DNA of 64,000 nucleotides. Origin: Streptomyces sp. NBC_01445 (GTDB taxonomy: Bacteria > Actinomycetota > Actinomycetes > Streptomycetales > Streptomycetaceae). The stretch covers positions 1,984,001 through 2,048,000 of the forward strand of contig NZ_CP109485.1 in assembly GCF_035918235.1 (NCBI RefSeq). Direction: 5' to 3'. The position numbers and the translations under genes are program-made. Position 1 is the first letter of the stretch. Each line of letters begins with the position of its first letter. A model generated the notes under the pieces. The model was not told the origin of the DNA. It made no database searches and was given only the letters and a program-made list of their open reading frames with translations. Of the stretch, positions 38,013 through 47,786 are shown in pieces.

Positions 38013-38336
38013 TCAGACATCTGAGGGATCGGCGTGATTCGGGTTTTGGCGGAGCGGCAGCAGCTGGCTGAGGGCAATCAGGAGTAGCCCAGCCAACAGC
38101 AGGGCGTTCCCAGTGAAGAAGCGGGCCTCCCAGGAAACGCTCGGCAGGACTCGAAAGTAGAAGAGGCCTTGCAGAACGACGGAAGCGCCCGTGAGCAGGG
38201 CACCGAGACCGTGGAGTTGGGGCCTGGCGACGTGGCGGCGCGCCGTGGGCAGCATCCACCCTGTCCGGAGCGTGACGATTCCCAATGCGATCGCCAGCAG
38301 CCCCAAGAACGCGCCCGTTCCTACTACCCATGCCAT
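38013..38336 (-). CDS. Small membrane protein, three helices
   Basis: 107 residues from ATG 38336 with GGAG 8 nt upstream. Three hydrophobic segments: VVGTGAFLGLLAIALGIVTL, LHGLGALLTGASVVLQGLFY, NALLLAGLLLIALSQLLPL. No recognised motif. The gene is isolated, converging with the IS5 remnant, and the 580 bases upstream (38337-38919) hold no gene I can support. Confidence 0.6.
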   Translation of the reverse strand: MAWVVGTGAFLGLLAIALGIVTLRTGWMLPTARRHVARPQLHGLGALLTGASVVLQGLFYFRVLPSVSWEARFFTGNALLLAGLLLIALSQLLPLRQNPNHADPSDV

Positions 38337-38919
38337 GGTGTCACTCCGCTCCGACCGCAAGAGGCCCGGAACGCGAGTAACGCCCGGCCCGAAGATGCCC
38401 ACATTGTCGCTGGACCCGGTGGTGCCTGACCATGCCGATGCCAGGCAATCTCCGTACGGCTCTGCTGCCGTCTGTGCGCTGCATGCTCAAGATCCGCCGG
38501 ACACTGCCTGGACCCCGGAGCGGTTCAGGCCCGAGACGGATGCAGGGTCCTCGTGTCGCGCAGGGGAGCGGCGGACCTCGCGAGCTCTTCGCAGGCGGCG
38601 GTGCACTGCGCTCCGAGTTCGTCGACGAGTGCGGAGACGCTCCTGAACCCGATTGATCGCGCCGATGCCCCGACCCGCGCCACCCAACCTCACCTGCGCC
38701 ACGCCCCACCCCCCCTCCTCGATCGGAAGGACTTCGGCCTGCCACGCCTCAGATACGACGCGGCCATGTCGCCGACGCGTTCCCTGTCGGCCCCGGATTC
38801 ACGCCGGCGACGCTCGCCGTGACGAAGGGCGCCCCTACCGACGATTGCGCCCTTGGATCAGTATCGTCCGCCCCGACGCCCCGGTCCGCGGCTCAGCGGC
38901 CCGCACGAGGAGGAGCACC

Positions 38920-40890
38920 ATGGCCGATCGCCGACAGGAACCCTCCTCGGATGACGGATCCCCGTCGCGGACACTGGACACGCGTCGGGCGAGCGCGCGC
39001 GACACGGTGCGCCTCGCGGTGGTCATCGGTGCTCTCGGCGTGGTCTTCGGCGACATCGGAACCAGCCCGATCTACACACTCCAAACGGTGTTCAATCCCG
39101 ACGACCCGCACCCCGTCCCGGTCAGCACGGAGAACGTGTACGGGGTGGTGTCACTGGTGTTCTGGTCGGTGATGATCATCGTCACGGTCACCTACGTGCT
39201 GCTCGCGATGCGCGCCGACAACGACGGCGAGGGCGGCATCATGGCGCTCATCACCCTGCTGCGACGGTTGAGTTCACAGCGCGGGCGCCGGGCCGCTGTC
39301 GTCCTGGCCGCGCTCGGCATCTTCGGCGCGTCGCTCTTCTTCGGCGACAGCATGATCACCCCGGCGATCTCGGTGCTGTCCGCGGTCGAAGGACTCAAGG
39401 TCGTCGAGCCGTCCCTGGAGGACGCGGTTGTACCCATCACCGCGGTGATCATCGTCATCCTGTTCCTGGTGCAGCGCAGGGGAACCGCCGCCGTGGGCCG
39501 GGTGTTCGGGCCGGTCATGATCGTCTGGTTCGTGGCCATCGGCGCGTGCGGCGTCGCCGGCATCACCGGCCACCCGGACATTCTCAAGGCCCTGTCACCG
39601 ACGTACGCGTTGGGCTTCCTGTTCGGCCACTGGGGTACGGCCTTCTTCGCCCTGGCCGCGATCGTGCTCTCGGTCACCGGCGCCGAGGCGCTCTACGCCG
39701 ACATGGGTCACTTCGGCCGCCGGGCGATCACCCGAGGCTGGCTGTTCCTCGTACTGCCCGCCTGCGTCCTGAGCTACATGGGCCAGGGTGCTCTGATCCT
39801 CGACAATCCGGACAACATCAGCAGCCCCTTCTTCCTGCTCGTGCCCGACTGGGGACGCTGGCCGATGGTCCTGCTGGCGACGGCGGCGACCGTGATCGCC
39901 TCGCAGGCGGTGATCACCGGCGCGTACTCGGTCGCCTCCCAGGCGGCCCAGCTGGGCTACCTGCCGAGGCTGCGCATCGCGCACACCTCCGAATCCACCA
40001 TCGGTCAGATCTACGTCCCCTGGATCAACTGGCTCCTGATGGTCTCGGTCCTCACCCTGGTCTTCGCCTTCCGCAGTTCCGCGGCGCTGGCCTACGCGTT
40101 CGGCATGGCGGTCACCGGCACCATCACCATCACCACCTTGCTGTTCTTCTACGTCGCCCGCGCCAAGTGGGGCACGCCCCGGTGGCTGCTCGGCATCGGC
40201 GCGGGTGTGCTCCTCTTCGTGGACCTGCTGTTCGTGGCGGCCAACATGACCAAGCTCGTCCACGGCGCGTGGCTGCCGCTGCTGATCGGCCTCACGGCGT
40301 TCACGGTCATGACGACCTGGCAGCGGGGTCGCGAGCTGGTCACCGCGGAACGAGCTCGCGCCGAGGGGCCGTTGCCCGAGTTCGTCGACGACCTCCGCAG
40401 TGGCAAGGCTTCCACGCTCCAGGTCCCCGGCACGGCCGTCTTCCTGAACCGGGGCAAGGAGACCACGCCGCTGGCCATGCGGGCCAACGTTGTGCACAAC
40501 CATGTCCGGCACGAGCAGGTCGTGATCCTCGCCCTGCAGACAGAGCCGGTGCCCCGTGTCCCGGCCGACCAGCGGGTCGTCGTGGACGACCTCGGCTACG
40601 CCGACGACGGGATCGTCCACGTCACCGCTCGGTTCGGCTACATGGAGACACCGGACGTCCCCGGTCTGCTGGCCACGCTCGACCCGGACGAAACCGAAGG
40701 GCCGTTGCAGCTCGACCAGGCGTCGTACTTCTTGTCGAAGATCGAGCTCCGGCGCGGGAAGGCACCGACGATGGCGCCCTGGCGCAAGCGGCTGTTCATC
40801 GCCACCTCCTACATCACGTCCGACGCCGCCGAGTACTTCAGCCTGCCCCGCGACCGCACGGTCATCATGGGCTCGCACATCGAGGTGTAG
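38920..40890 (+). CDS. kup: Kup potassium uptake permease
   Basis: 656 residues from ATG 38920, preceded by AGGAGGAG. The KUP/HAK/KT signature is intact: LAVVIGALGVVFGDIGTSPI, YTLQTVF. About 12 membrane helices (e.g. GVVSLVFWSVMIIVTVTYVL; FGASLFFGDSMITPAISVLS; ALAAIVLSVTGAEALYADMG), then a cytosolic C-terminal domain (FLNRGKETTPLAMRANVVHN; FGYMETPDVPGLL; SYFLSKIELRRG). It imports K+ with protons at moderate affinity, complementing Kdp. Single gene. Start upstream of ATG 38920 is unlikely because that stretch lacks family features. Confidence 0.95.
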   Translation: MADRRQEPSSDDGSPSRTLDTRRASARDTVRLAVVIGALGVVFGDIGTSPIYTLQTVFNPDDPHPVPVSTENVYGVVSLVFWSVMIIVTVTYVLLAMRADNDGEGGIMALITLLRRLSSQRGRRAAVVLAALGIFGASLFFGDSMITPAISVLSAVEGLKVVEPSLEDAVVPITAVIIVILFLVQRRGTAAVGRVFGPVMIVWFVAIGACGVAGITGHPDILKALSPTYALGFLFGHWGTAFFALAAIVLSVTGAEALYADMGHFGRRAITRGWLFLVLPACVLSYMGQGALILDNPDNISSPFFLLVPDWGRWPMVLLATAATVIASQAVITGAYSVASQAAQLGYLPRLRIAHTSESTIGQIYVPWINWLLMVSVLTLVFAFRSSAALAYAFGMAVTGTITITTLLFFYVARAKWGTPRWLLGIGAGVLLFVDLLFVAANMTKLVHGAWLPLLIGLTAFTVMTTWQRGRELVTAERARAEGPLPEFVDDLRSGKASTLQVPGTAVFLNRGKETTPLAMRANVVHNHVRHEQVVILALQTEPVPRVPADQRVVVDDLGYADDGIVHVTARFGYMETPDVPGLLATLDPDETEGPLQLDQASYFLSKIELRRGKAPTMAPWRKRLFIATSYITSDAAEYFSLPRDRTVIMGSHIEV

Positions 40891-40943
40891 ACGCGCACTG
40901 CGGGAAGCCGGGCCCGTTCGGCCTGCGTGGACGGCCGGTTGAA

Positions 40944-40972
40944 GCAGCCCCTAGGCTGCCCGATCCTATAAT
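40944..40972 (+). promoter_or_regulatory. Consensus -10 box with small inverted repeat
   Basis: TATAAT at 40967-40972, unusual in this GC-rich DNA, 36 nt before the start of the next gene. An inverted repeat gcagcc-ccta-ggctgc precedes it. No good -35 at standard spacing, so the call is tentative. Confidence 0.35.
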
Positions 40973-41008
40973 GCCCAAAAAGTGACGCTATGCCGGATAT
41001 GGATATCC

Positions 41009-41605
41009 ATGGATGCCGAAAATCGCCCCACAGGCCGCCCAGCCTCCGCGAGTCGGCGCGGGCCCGACAGCGAACGATGGGAAGCGACGGCTGCCGTGGT
41101 CGCGGGCGGCGGAGCACTGGTGGTCTGGGAGCCCGCTTTCACGCTCGGCGCCTACCACGTTGTCTTCTATTACCAGTTGCTCAGCCTCTGGGCGGTATCG
41201 ACTGGTGTGCTGCTCAGCGCTCTACTGCTACGTGAACGCCTGCCCCGGCACGGCTGGATGTACCTGGCCTGCCTGGCGCTACCCAGCGTTTGGCTCAGCC
41301 TCGCCGCCATCGTGCCCCACAGGGGCGGGACGCCGCGAGAGCTGCTCTTCCTGGCGGGCGGCATCCTCAGCGTCATTGGCACACCAGTGCTGACCTGGAC
41401 CCTTCTTCGGATCCTGCTGTTTGGGGAATCCGAGCTCTCCGCCCGTCAGCAGTGGAGGGTCGTCGGCACGATCGCGCTCGTCGGGGTGCTCGCCTTCACG
41501 CTCGGCTCACTGAATCATGTGTTTCTGACGTGCGGAGATTTCAACGTCAGCGGCAACAGCGTCCCCAAGGGCTGCAGGCCGGGAAGCGCTTCCCCGTTCG
41601 GCTGA
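41009..41605 (+). CDS. Hypothetical four-helix membrane protein
   Basis: 198 residues from ATG 41009. Membrane segments: AAVVAGGGALVVWEPAF-TL, VVFYYQLLSLWAVSTGVLLS, GWMYLACLALPSVWLSLAAI, ELLFLAGGILSVIGTPVLTW, VVGTIALVGVLAFTLGSLNH. The C-terminal tail has two Cys (LTCGDFNVSGNSVPKGCR). No known family is apparent. A TATAAT box lies just upstream, which suggests its own promoter. Confidence 0.6.
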   Translation: MDAENRPTGRPASASRRGPDSERWEATAAVVAGGGALVVWEPAFTLGAYHVVFYYQLLSLWAVSTGVLLSALLLRERLPRHGWMYLACLALPSVWLSLAAIVPHRGGTPRELLFLAGGILSVIGTPVLTWTLLRILLFGESELSARQQWRVVGTIALVGVLAFTLGSLNHVFLTCGDFNVSGNSVPKGCRPGSASPFG

Positions 41606-41687
41606 CCAATCGGGTTGGCTGGCAAGGGGGACGACATCGGGCCATGAGAGCACTCAGATCACTATGAGGACAGCCGGCCGCCTTGGC

Positions 41688-41850
41688 TCACGCGTCGTCA
41701 CGATGGTGGGCCGGTCCGAGTACCTCGTCGGCGCTGCCGAGCTCTGTGCGCGGCTGCTTGCGGAGCATGTGGCGCGCGATGGAGGAGTACCGGTAGACCT
41801 GTTTGCGGGCCCGCATGATGGTGCGGCGGACCCTCTGCCTCGCGCCCTTC
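41688..41850 (-). pseudogene. Unidentified C-terminal coding fragment
   Basis: The minus strand reads RVRRTIMRARKQVYRYSSIA, RHMLRKQPRTELGSADEVLG up to a TGA at 41688. The residue pattern looks coding and basic-helical, but no start is present and the family is not recognised. The rest of 41606-42405 has only the fragment at 42055. Confidence 0.2.
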
Positions 41851-42054
41851 ACGGCAGGGCGCCCGCCCCTGCATCAAGGGGGCGGGCGTTGCGCTGCAGC
41901 CAGCAGACGCGGAATCGATGCCGTCAGCCCACGGGCAGGCACTGACAATCCCGGGGGCAACGCCTCGTCGTCTGGCCATGCCTTCAGCTCCGTCAATGCC
42001 CCGCGCCATGCTCGTAACGGTCGTGCTATTGGTGGCCACCGGGCCGACCCCGCC

Positions 42055-42396
42055 ATGGCCGACCTGTTCGAGTTGCTCATCGGCACCGGCATACGGCTGC
42101 GCGACTCCTCCGCCATGGCGATGGCGGCGTACGTGGGGTTCGACCTCGAAGCGATCTTCGAAGGCGAACTGTTCAGCGAGTTCGTCCTGCTGTACATGAC
42201 GCTGCACGCGTCCCGTTTCGAGGTCGGCGAGGGACAGCCAGCGTCGGCGTGCTGGCTGGATAAGTGGCGGACCCTCGCCAATCGGCGTCGGCAAGTGAGC
42301 CTTGCCCGGGTTCCAGCCCTTTGCGGCTGGCAAGTCCTTGCCATGGCGTGGACTTGCCGTCATCAGGCCTTCACGTCGGGCGTAACCGGCCGATAG
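42055..42396 (+). pseudogene. Fragment possibly of a large restriction/methylase-type protein
   Basis: From ATG 42055: MADLFELLIGTGIRLRDSSA, then AYVGFDLEAIFEGELFSEFV, LLYMTLHASRFEVGEGQPAS, ACWLDKWRT. The segment FVLLYxxLHxSRFE...CWLEKW recalls Eco57I-like methylase/restriction proteins in my memory, which are over 1,000 residues. Only about 80 residues remain and the end is unrelated. Low certainty. Confidence 0.25.
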
Positions 42397-42405
42397 ACCC
42401 ATGGC

Positions 42406-45400
42406 ATGTCCTCCCCCTCTCAGTCTTCCGCCTTCCGGCGCAGACGCTGGCAGTTGATCGCGACTGCCACCGTGGTGCCGCTTCTGGCGTCGGGGCTCGC
42501 AGTTCTGCAAGCGCCCGCACAAGCTGCTCCGAGCAAGCCCACCGTTCCCGCCAAGCCCTCGGCGACCCACAAGGTCACCCTGGTCACCGGCGACATCGTC
42601 ACGGTCACCACGATGGCCGACGGCAAGCAGATCGCCGACGTCGACCGGCCGGACAGCGCCGTCGGCGGCGTAAAGATCCAGGAGATCAAAGGTGACCTGT
42701 TCGTCATCCCGGACGAGGCGGTGCCGCTGCTGGGCACGGACAAGCTGGACCGTCGGCTGTTCAACGTCACCGACCTGATCGAGATGGGCTACGACGACGC
42801 GAAGTCGGCCGCGGTGCCGCTGATCGCGACGTACGCCCAGCCGAAGTCTCGCTCGGCCGCCGTCGAGCCGACGGCCCCCCGGGGCAGCAAGCTGACCCGC
42901 AAGCTCAAGGGCATCCACGGTGCCGCACTCAGCACCGAGAAGCGGCGGGCCCGTACCTTCTGGAGCACCGTCGCGCCGCAGGGCAGCGCGAAGTTGGGCG
43001 CGGGTGTGTCGAAGCTGTGGCTCGACGGTCGCGTGAAGGTCAACCTGAAGGAGAGCGTGCCGCTGATCGGCGCGCCCGAGGCCTGGGCTGCCGGGTACAC
43101 CGGCAAGGGCGTCAAGGTCGCGGTGCTCGACACCGGCATCGACGTCAACCACCCCGACTTCGCCGGCTTGATCGACGGCACGACCAGTTTCGTGCCGGGT
43201 GAGGGCGTCACCGACGTCAACGGGCACGGCACGCATGTGGCGAGCACCATCGTCGGCTCCGGCGCCGCCTCCGGCGGCGACTACAAGGGCGTCGCCCCCG
43301 GCGCCGACCTGTTCGTCGGCAAGGTGCTCGGTGGCGCGGAGGGCTACGGCCAGGACTCCTGGGTCATGGCCGGCATGCAGTGGGCCGCCGAATCCGGTGC
43401 GGACGTCGTCAACATGAGCCTCGGCGACACCTACCCGACGGACGGCAGCGACCCGATGTCGCAGACGGTCGACGCGTTGTCCGAGCAGTACGGCACGCTG
43501 TTCGTCATCGCCGCCGGCAACGCGGGCCCGGAGAGCATCTCCGCCCCAGGTGCGGCCGCCTCGGCGCTGACCGTGGCTGCCACGGACAAGCAGGACCAGC
43601 TCGCATCCTTCTCCAGCACCGGCCCGCTGGCCGGCTCCGGCGGCATGAAGCCGGACATCGCGGCGCCCGGCGTGGACATCACCGCGGCCCGCTCACAGGA
43701 GATGACCGACGGTGGTGAGGGCCTTTACCGCACCCTCAGCGGCACCTCGATGGCCACCCCGCACGTGGTCGGCGCGGCGGCGATCCTGGCCCAGCGGCAC
43801 CCGGACTGGACCGGCGCGCAGCTCAAGGAACACCTGATGAGTACCGCGAAGGGCTTGGACGACGGGTACTCGCCGTACGAGGTCGGCACGGGCCGTGTCG
43901 ATGTGGCCGCCGCCGTGCGCACCACGGTCCGCGGCACCGGGTCGCTCTTCTTCGGCAACTACACATGGCCGCACGAGCCGAGCGATGTCGCCGTCACGAA
44001 GGACCTGACCTTCACCAACACCGGTTCCGCCGACGTCACGCTGAACGTGGGGCTGACCGACGACGGCGGCCCGTTCGCGCTCGGAGCCACCAAGGTGACC
44101 GTCCCGGCGGGCGGCACCGCTGCCGTCCCGGTGAGTGGTGACCCGCAGTCCGCCTCGGCAGGCCGGCATGTCGGCTACGTCGTAGCCACCGACGCGGCCA
44201 CCGGGAAGCCGGTGACCCGCACCTCCGTGGCGCTGCTCAAGGAGGAGGAGCGCTACGACCTGAACATCAACCTGGTCGGCCGGGACGGCAAGCCCGCCGC
44301 GGGCTGGGTCACGGTCAACCTGGCCGGCGACGTCTGGCCGTGGAACGTCTACGTCGACGGCTCGACCACCATGCGCATGGCACCCGGCCTGTACACCGTC
44401 GCGGGGTACCTCGACGTGACCGGCGAGAAGGCGGACCGATCGGGTCTGGCCGTGCTGGTCGATCCGGAAACCGTGCTCAAGGACGGTTCCGCGGACGTGG
44501 TGCTCGACGCGCGCAAGGCACGCCTGCTGCAGACCGAGGCGCCGCAGCGCACCGAGGACCGCCAGCGCAAAGTCGACTTCAACGTCCACTACAAGGGCCA
44601 AGACCCATGCACGGACTACCGCAGCGCGTACGTGCTGCCGCCGACGTACGACGACGTCTACGTCGCGCCGACGAAGCCGATGAAGCAGGGCGAGTTCACG
44701 CTGACAACTCGGTGGCGCAAGGGCGAGCCGCAGCTCAGCCTGAGCGCATTGGGCGGCCGGCTCCGCTTCGAGGCGCTGGTGCAGGCGGGCAGCGCGCTGG
44801 GCACCGCCACGGACAGGCTGGACGCCGTCTACGCGGGCAACGGCGCGGTGGCCGAATACAAGAAGGTCAGGGCCAAGGGCAAGGCCGTCGTCATCAAGCG
44901 CAGCGACGAGGTCTCGCCGCAGGAGCGCACCGAGGCCGCGGCCGCGGCCGGTGCGAAGGCGCTGATCGTGGTCAACGACGGTGTCGGCGCCCTGATGGAG
45001 TACGTCGGCGAGTCGACCATCCCCGTCGCCACCGTGCACCGCGACGCGGGCAGGACCCTCGTCTCGATGGCCAAGGCCGGCACCTTGAAGCTGACCGCGA
45101 AGCAGACCGAGTACACGCCGTTCGTCTACGACCTGACCCGGGACTACCCGGGCAAGGTGCCGGACCGTGCCCTGGTCTACAAGCCGACCAAGCGTGACCT
45201 CGCCCGGATCGATGCCCGCTACTACTCGGCCACGGACGGCGGGTTGGCGGAAGGTTACCGGTCCGACTTCACCCTCAGCCCGTCGTTCAACTTCCCCGAG
45301 CGCGAGTGGCATCCGGGCACCCGCACCGAGTGGGTGACTCCGGGTCAGGTCTGGAGGGAGTTCCACACGCAGGGCGTCGACGGACCGCTGCCGTGGTCAA

Positions 45401-46143
45401 TGGTGTCGGGCGACAACACGTATGCGAAGGGCAGCACCACCCCTCTGGACTGGTTTGCTCCGGCGACCCGGCCAGGCCAGGGAGAGGCCTTCGGTGTGTA
45501 CAACTCCCGTTGGCAGAACTACATGACGTGGAACGTGCAGGCGTGGGCCTCCGCCAGCGACAACATGCGGCTGGGCGGATACCTGCCGTGGGGTGAGACG
45601 CCGACCCACCTGCAGGTCTTCCAGGGCCACAAGCTGATCCACGACAACCCGCACAGCACGGACATGCAGTGGATCGAGGTGCCGGCGGGCAACCTGCCCT
45701 ACCGCGCCGTCCTCGACGCGGAGCGGCCCGCTGACGTCTTCCGGCTGTCGACGCGCACCCGCACCGAGTGGACGTTCATGTCCGACACTGTCGACTCGGA
45801 CTCCTTCGAGCCGTTCTCGGTGCTGAACCTGGACTACAAGCTGGAGTCGGACCTGCACGGCGACGTCAAGGCCAATGCGACCCAGAGGATCTCGCTCAAG
45901 CCGGTGTCGATGGACCTCGGCACCGTGCCGGGCACCGTCACCAAGGTGAAGCTGGACGTCTCGTACGACGGCGGCGCCACTTGGCAGAAGGTGACCCTGG
46001 CCAAGGGGGCCCACGGCTACTGGACGGGTTCGTTCAAGACGGCCAAGAAGAGCGGAGGCTTCCTCTCGGTCCGCGCGAGCGCCGGGACGGACAGCGGCTT
46101 CAGCGTCAAGAACGAAATCATCCGGGCGTACGGCCTGCGATGA
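42406..46143 (+). CDS. Secreted subtilisin-family (S8) serine protease, large, with PA domain
   Basis: 1245 residues. Signal peptide: FRRRRWQLIATATVVPLLAS, then AVLQAPAQAA. A propeptide follows, then the S8 domain: Asp in VKVAVLDTGIDVNHPDFAG, His in VNGHGTHVASTIVG, oxyanion Asn in VIAAGNAGPE and Ser in LSGTSMATPHVVGAAAI. A protease-associated (PA) insert is visible after the catalytic domain (VVIKRSDEVSPQERTEAAAA; IPVATVHRDAGRTL), then a long beta-rich C-terminal region. Exported and probably self-processed. A strong hairpin terminator ends it at 46155. The regulator gene downstream may be separate. Confidence 0.92.
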   Translation: MSSPSQSSAFRRRRWQLIATATVVPLLASGLAVLQAPAQAAPSKPTVPAKPSATHKVTLVTGDIVTVTTMADGKQIADVDRPDSAVGGVKIQEIKGDLFVIPDEAVPLLGTDKLDRRLFNVTDLIEMGYDDAKSAAVPLIATYAQPKSRSAAVEPTAPRGSKLTRKLKGIHGAALSTEKRRARTFWSTVAPQGSAKLGAGVSKLWLDGRVKVNLKESVPLIGAPEAWAAGYTGKGVKVAVLDTGIDVNHPDFAGLIDGTTSFVPGEGVTDVNGHGTHVASTIVGSGAASGGDYKGVAPGADLFVGKVLGGAEGYGQDSWVMAGMQWAAESGADVVNMSLGDTYPTDGSDPMSQTVDALSEQYGTLFVIAAGNAGPESISAPGAAASALTVAATDKQDQLASFSSTGPLAGSGGMKPDIAAPGVDITAARSQEMTDGGEGLYRTLSGTSMATPHVVGAAAILAQRHPDWTGAQLKEHLMSTAKGLDDGYSPYEVGTGRVDVAAAVRTTVRGTGSLFFGNYTWPHEPSDVAVTKDLTFTNTGSADVTLNVGLTDDGGPFALGATKVTVPAGGTAAVPVSGDPQSASAGRHVGYVVATDAATGKPVTRTSVALLKEEERYDLNINLVGRDGKPAAGWVTVNLAGDVWPWNVYVDGSTTMRMAPGLYTVAGYLDVTGEKADRSGLAVLVDPETVLKDGSADVVLDARKARLLQTEAPQRTEDRQRKVDFNVHYKGQDPCTDYRSAYVLPPTYDDVYVAPTKPMKQGEFTLTTRWRKGEPQLSLSALGGRLRFEALVQAGSALGTATDRLDAVYAGNGAVAEYKKVRAKGKAVVIKRSDEVSPQERTEAAAAAGAKALIVVNDGVGALMEYVGESTIPVATVHRDAGRTLVSMAKAGTLKLTAKQTEYTPFVYDLTRDYPGKVPDRALVYKPTKRDLARIDARYYSATDGGLAEGYRSDFTLSPSFNFPEREWHPGTRTEWVTPGQVWREFHTQGVDGPLPWSMVSGDNTYAKGSTTPLDWFAPATRPGQGEAFGVYNSRWQNYMTWNVQAWASASDNMRLGGYLPWGETPTHLQVFQGHKLIHDNPHSTDMQWIEVPAGNLPYRAVLDAERPADVFRLSTRTRTEWTFMSDTVDSDSFEPFSVLNLDYKLESDLHGDVKANATQRISLKPVSMDLGTVPGTVTKVKLDVSYDGGATWQKVTLAKGAHGYWTGSFKTAKKSGGFLSVRASAGTDSGFSVKNEIIRAYGLR

Positions 46144-46154
46144 ACCGCACTGTC

Positions 46155-46184
46155 GGGCCCCGGGGAGGCGACTCCCCGGGGCCC
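46155..46184 (+). terminator. Strong terminator after the protease gene
   Basis: Perfect 13-bp stem: gggccccggggag (46155-46167), loop gcga, ctccccggggccc (46172-46184), followed by ttccc; 11 nt after the protease stop. Confidence 0.8.
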
Positions 46185-46281
46185 TTCCCGTCACACCTGC
46201 TCCCAGCAGGGACTATTCAGGGTAAGCCGCCATGGCACATACTCCCCCCTGCTGCGGCAAGCGGAAGAGAGTCGGTCGCCG

Positions 46282-47274
46282 ATGCTGGATGTCCTGGGCC
46301 TCGAACCCGATGACGAGCGCGTCTACCGGGCGCTGCTCGGGCGGCCCGACTCCACCGCGGTGCTGCTGTCGGATCTGCTCGCCGTATCGCAGGCTGACGT
46401 CGACATGGTCTTGTCCCGTCTGGTCGAGTGGGGACTGGTGATCGGGTCGGCGGATGAGCAGTTCACCGCCGCGCCGCCGGCCATGGCGCTCGGCGCCCTC
46501 ATCAGCCAGCGCCGAGACGGGCTACGGATGGCTGAGCAGGCACTGGTGACCTTCGCCGAGGAACACCGGGCGGCGATGACCGGGAACAGCATCAACGATC
46601 TGATCGAGGTCGTCACGGGAGTCGACGCCATCCGTCATCGCTTCCTCCAGGTGCAGCAGGCAGCCCGCACGCAGGTCCGCAGCTTCATCACCGCACCGTT
46701 CCTCGCCGTGCCGCCCGGCGAGAACACGGCCGAACCCATGGCCATCGGCCGCGGCGTGCACTTCCGGGTGGTACTGGACCGGGCCGTGCTGGCAGAGCCG
46801 GGCATCATCACCGATGCGATCGATTCACTGCGCAACGGCGTGCAGCTGCGTGTCGCCGACCAACTGCCGATGAAGCTTGTGCTGGCCGACGCCGACCTCG
46901 GCCTTGTCCCGCTCGCGGACACACCGGCCGGAGAGCCCGGCGCCGTGCTGCTGCACCGCAGCGGACTGCTGGATGCCCTGGACGCGCTGTTCGAGTCGGT
47001 ATGGCGCACCGCCCACCCGCTCGAACTGTCAGACCCCGGCGGAGAAGCCGAAACCACCGTCGAACTCGGTGCGGAAGGCCCGAGCGACCTCGACCGGAGG
47101 ATCCTCGCCCTACTGCTGGCAGGCCTGACCGATCCGACGGCCGCGACACAACTCGGACTGTCACCGCGCACGCTGCACCGACGCCTACGCCGCCTCATGG
47201 ACATAGCCGGGGTCCGGACCCGGATGCAGCTCGGCGGCTACGCCATTCGACACGGGTGGGTGGAGCCACACTGA
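46282..47274 (+). CDS. TrmB/LuxR-type transcriptional regulator
   Basis: 330 residues. N-terminal winged HTH: LGLEPDDERVYRALLGRPDS, LSDLLAVSQADVDMVLSRLV, as in TrmB-like proteins. The middle effector domain resembles phospholipase-D-like TrmB sensor regions (VHFRVVLDRAVLAEPGIITD; QLRVADQLPMKLVLADADLG). The C-terminus has a LuxR-type HTH (ILALLLAGLTDPTAATQLGL, SPRTLHRRLRRLMDIAGVRT). This N-TrmB/C-LuxR architecture is common in Streptomyces, often beside secreted protease genes, as here. ATG 46282; the 3' end overlaps a converging HATPase fragment. Confidence 0.85.
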   Translation: MLDVLGLEPDDERVYRALLGRPDSTAVLLSDLLAVSQADVDMVLSRLVEWGLVIGSADEQFTAAPPAMALGALISQRRDGLRMAEQALVTFAEEHRAAMTGNSINDLIEVVTGVDAIRHRFLQVQQAARTQVRSFITAPFLAVPPGENTAEPMAIGRGVHFRVVLDRAVLAEPGIITDAIDSLRNGVQLRVADQLPMKLVLADADLGLVPLADTPAGEPGAVLLHRSGLLDALDALFESVWRTAHPLELSDPGGEAETTVELGAEGPSDLDRRILALLLAGLTDPTAATQLGLSPRTLHRRLRRLMDIAGVRTRMQLGGYAIRHGWVEPH

Positions 47275-47786
47275 GCAGGCGTGAGGCCGGCTACGGGGCG
47301 GCTGGAACCACAGCCGACGCCTCCGGTATCGGCCGGACCGGGACCGTCCGCCCCGCCCCGCCCCGCCCCGCCCCGCCCCGCCCCGCCCTGCCCTGCCCTG
47401 CCCTGCCCTGCCCTGCCCTGCCCTGCCCTGAGGATGCACAACACAGCGAGGTCGGCCCGTCGACAATCGCCTCCGGCGGCTGATCGATCCCCACGACCGG
47501 CGGGCACGTTCCGGAACAACACCCTAGGAGCGGCCGCGGGCGAGGGCATCTTCCGCTCGGTCCAGATCGTCTTGCCCTGGTTCGTGAAGCGGGCGCCCCA
47601 TCGGTGGGCAAGCTCGGCACAGATGAACAGCCCGCGCCCGCCCTCGTCCGTGGTGTGTGCGTGCCGCAGGTGTGGTGCGAGGAGGCTCGAATCGCTGACT
47701 TCGCACGTCAGGGTCGGACCGTCGATGAGGCGCAACCGGAGCGGAGACGCCCCGTAACGGACGACGTTGGTGGCGAGTTCACTCAC
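47238..47786 (-). pseudogene. HATPase (RsbW-like) anti-sigma fragment with repeat-derived tail
   Basis: Starts at residue pattern MSELATNVVRYGASPLRLRL (N-box, normally preceded by about 50 residues), then CEVSDSSLLAPHLRHAHTTD, EGGRGLFICAELAHRWGARF, TNQGKTIWTE: the ATP-binding domain of RsbW/SpoIIE-associated kinases. The natural end is near TIWTE. From there the frame runs into a pentanucleotide array (47351-47430) that encodes repeated GQGRA units, and ends at 47238 inside the converging regulator gene. The N-terminus is missing. Likely a truncated gene. Confidence 0.6.
47351..47430. repeat. 80-bp pentanucleotide array: 7 x CCCCG then 9 x CCCTG
   Basis: Sixteen 5-bp units in a row, with a clean switch from CCCCG to CCCTG. 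Since 5 is not a multiple of 3, each gain or loss of a unit changes the frame of any gene that reads through it. Confidence 0.95.

Noticed and set aside
38337..38919. Possible c-di-AMP (ydaO) riboswitch upstream of kup
   Set aside because: Riboswitches of this class often precede K+ genes, but I could not find the conserved core here or before kdpF; a covariance search would be decisive.
41698..43236. Long minus-strand frame opposite the protease gene
   Set aside because: It is the antisense shadow of the subtilisin gene and intergenic DNA with no motif support.
47351..47430. CRISPR-like array
   Set aside because: Units of 5 bp with no spacers; it is a simple tandem repeat.
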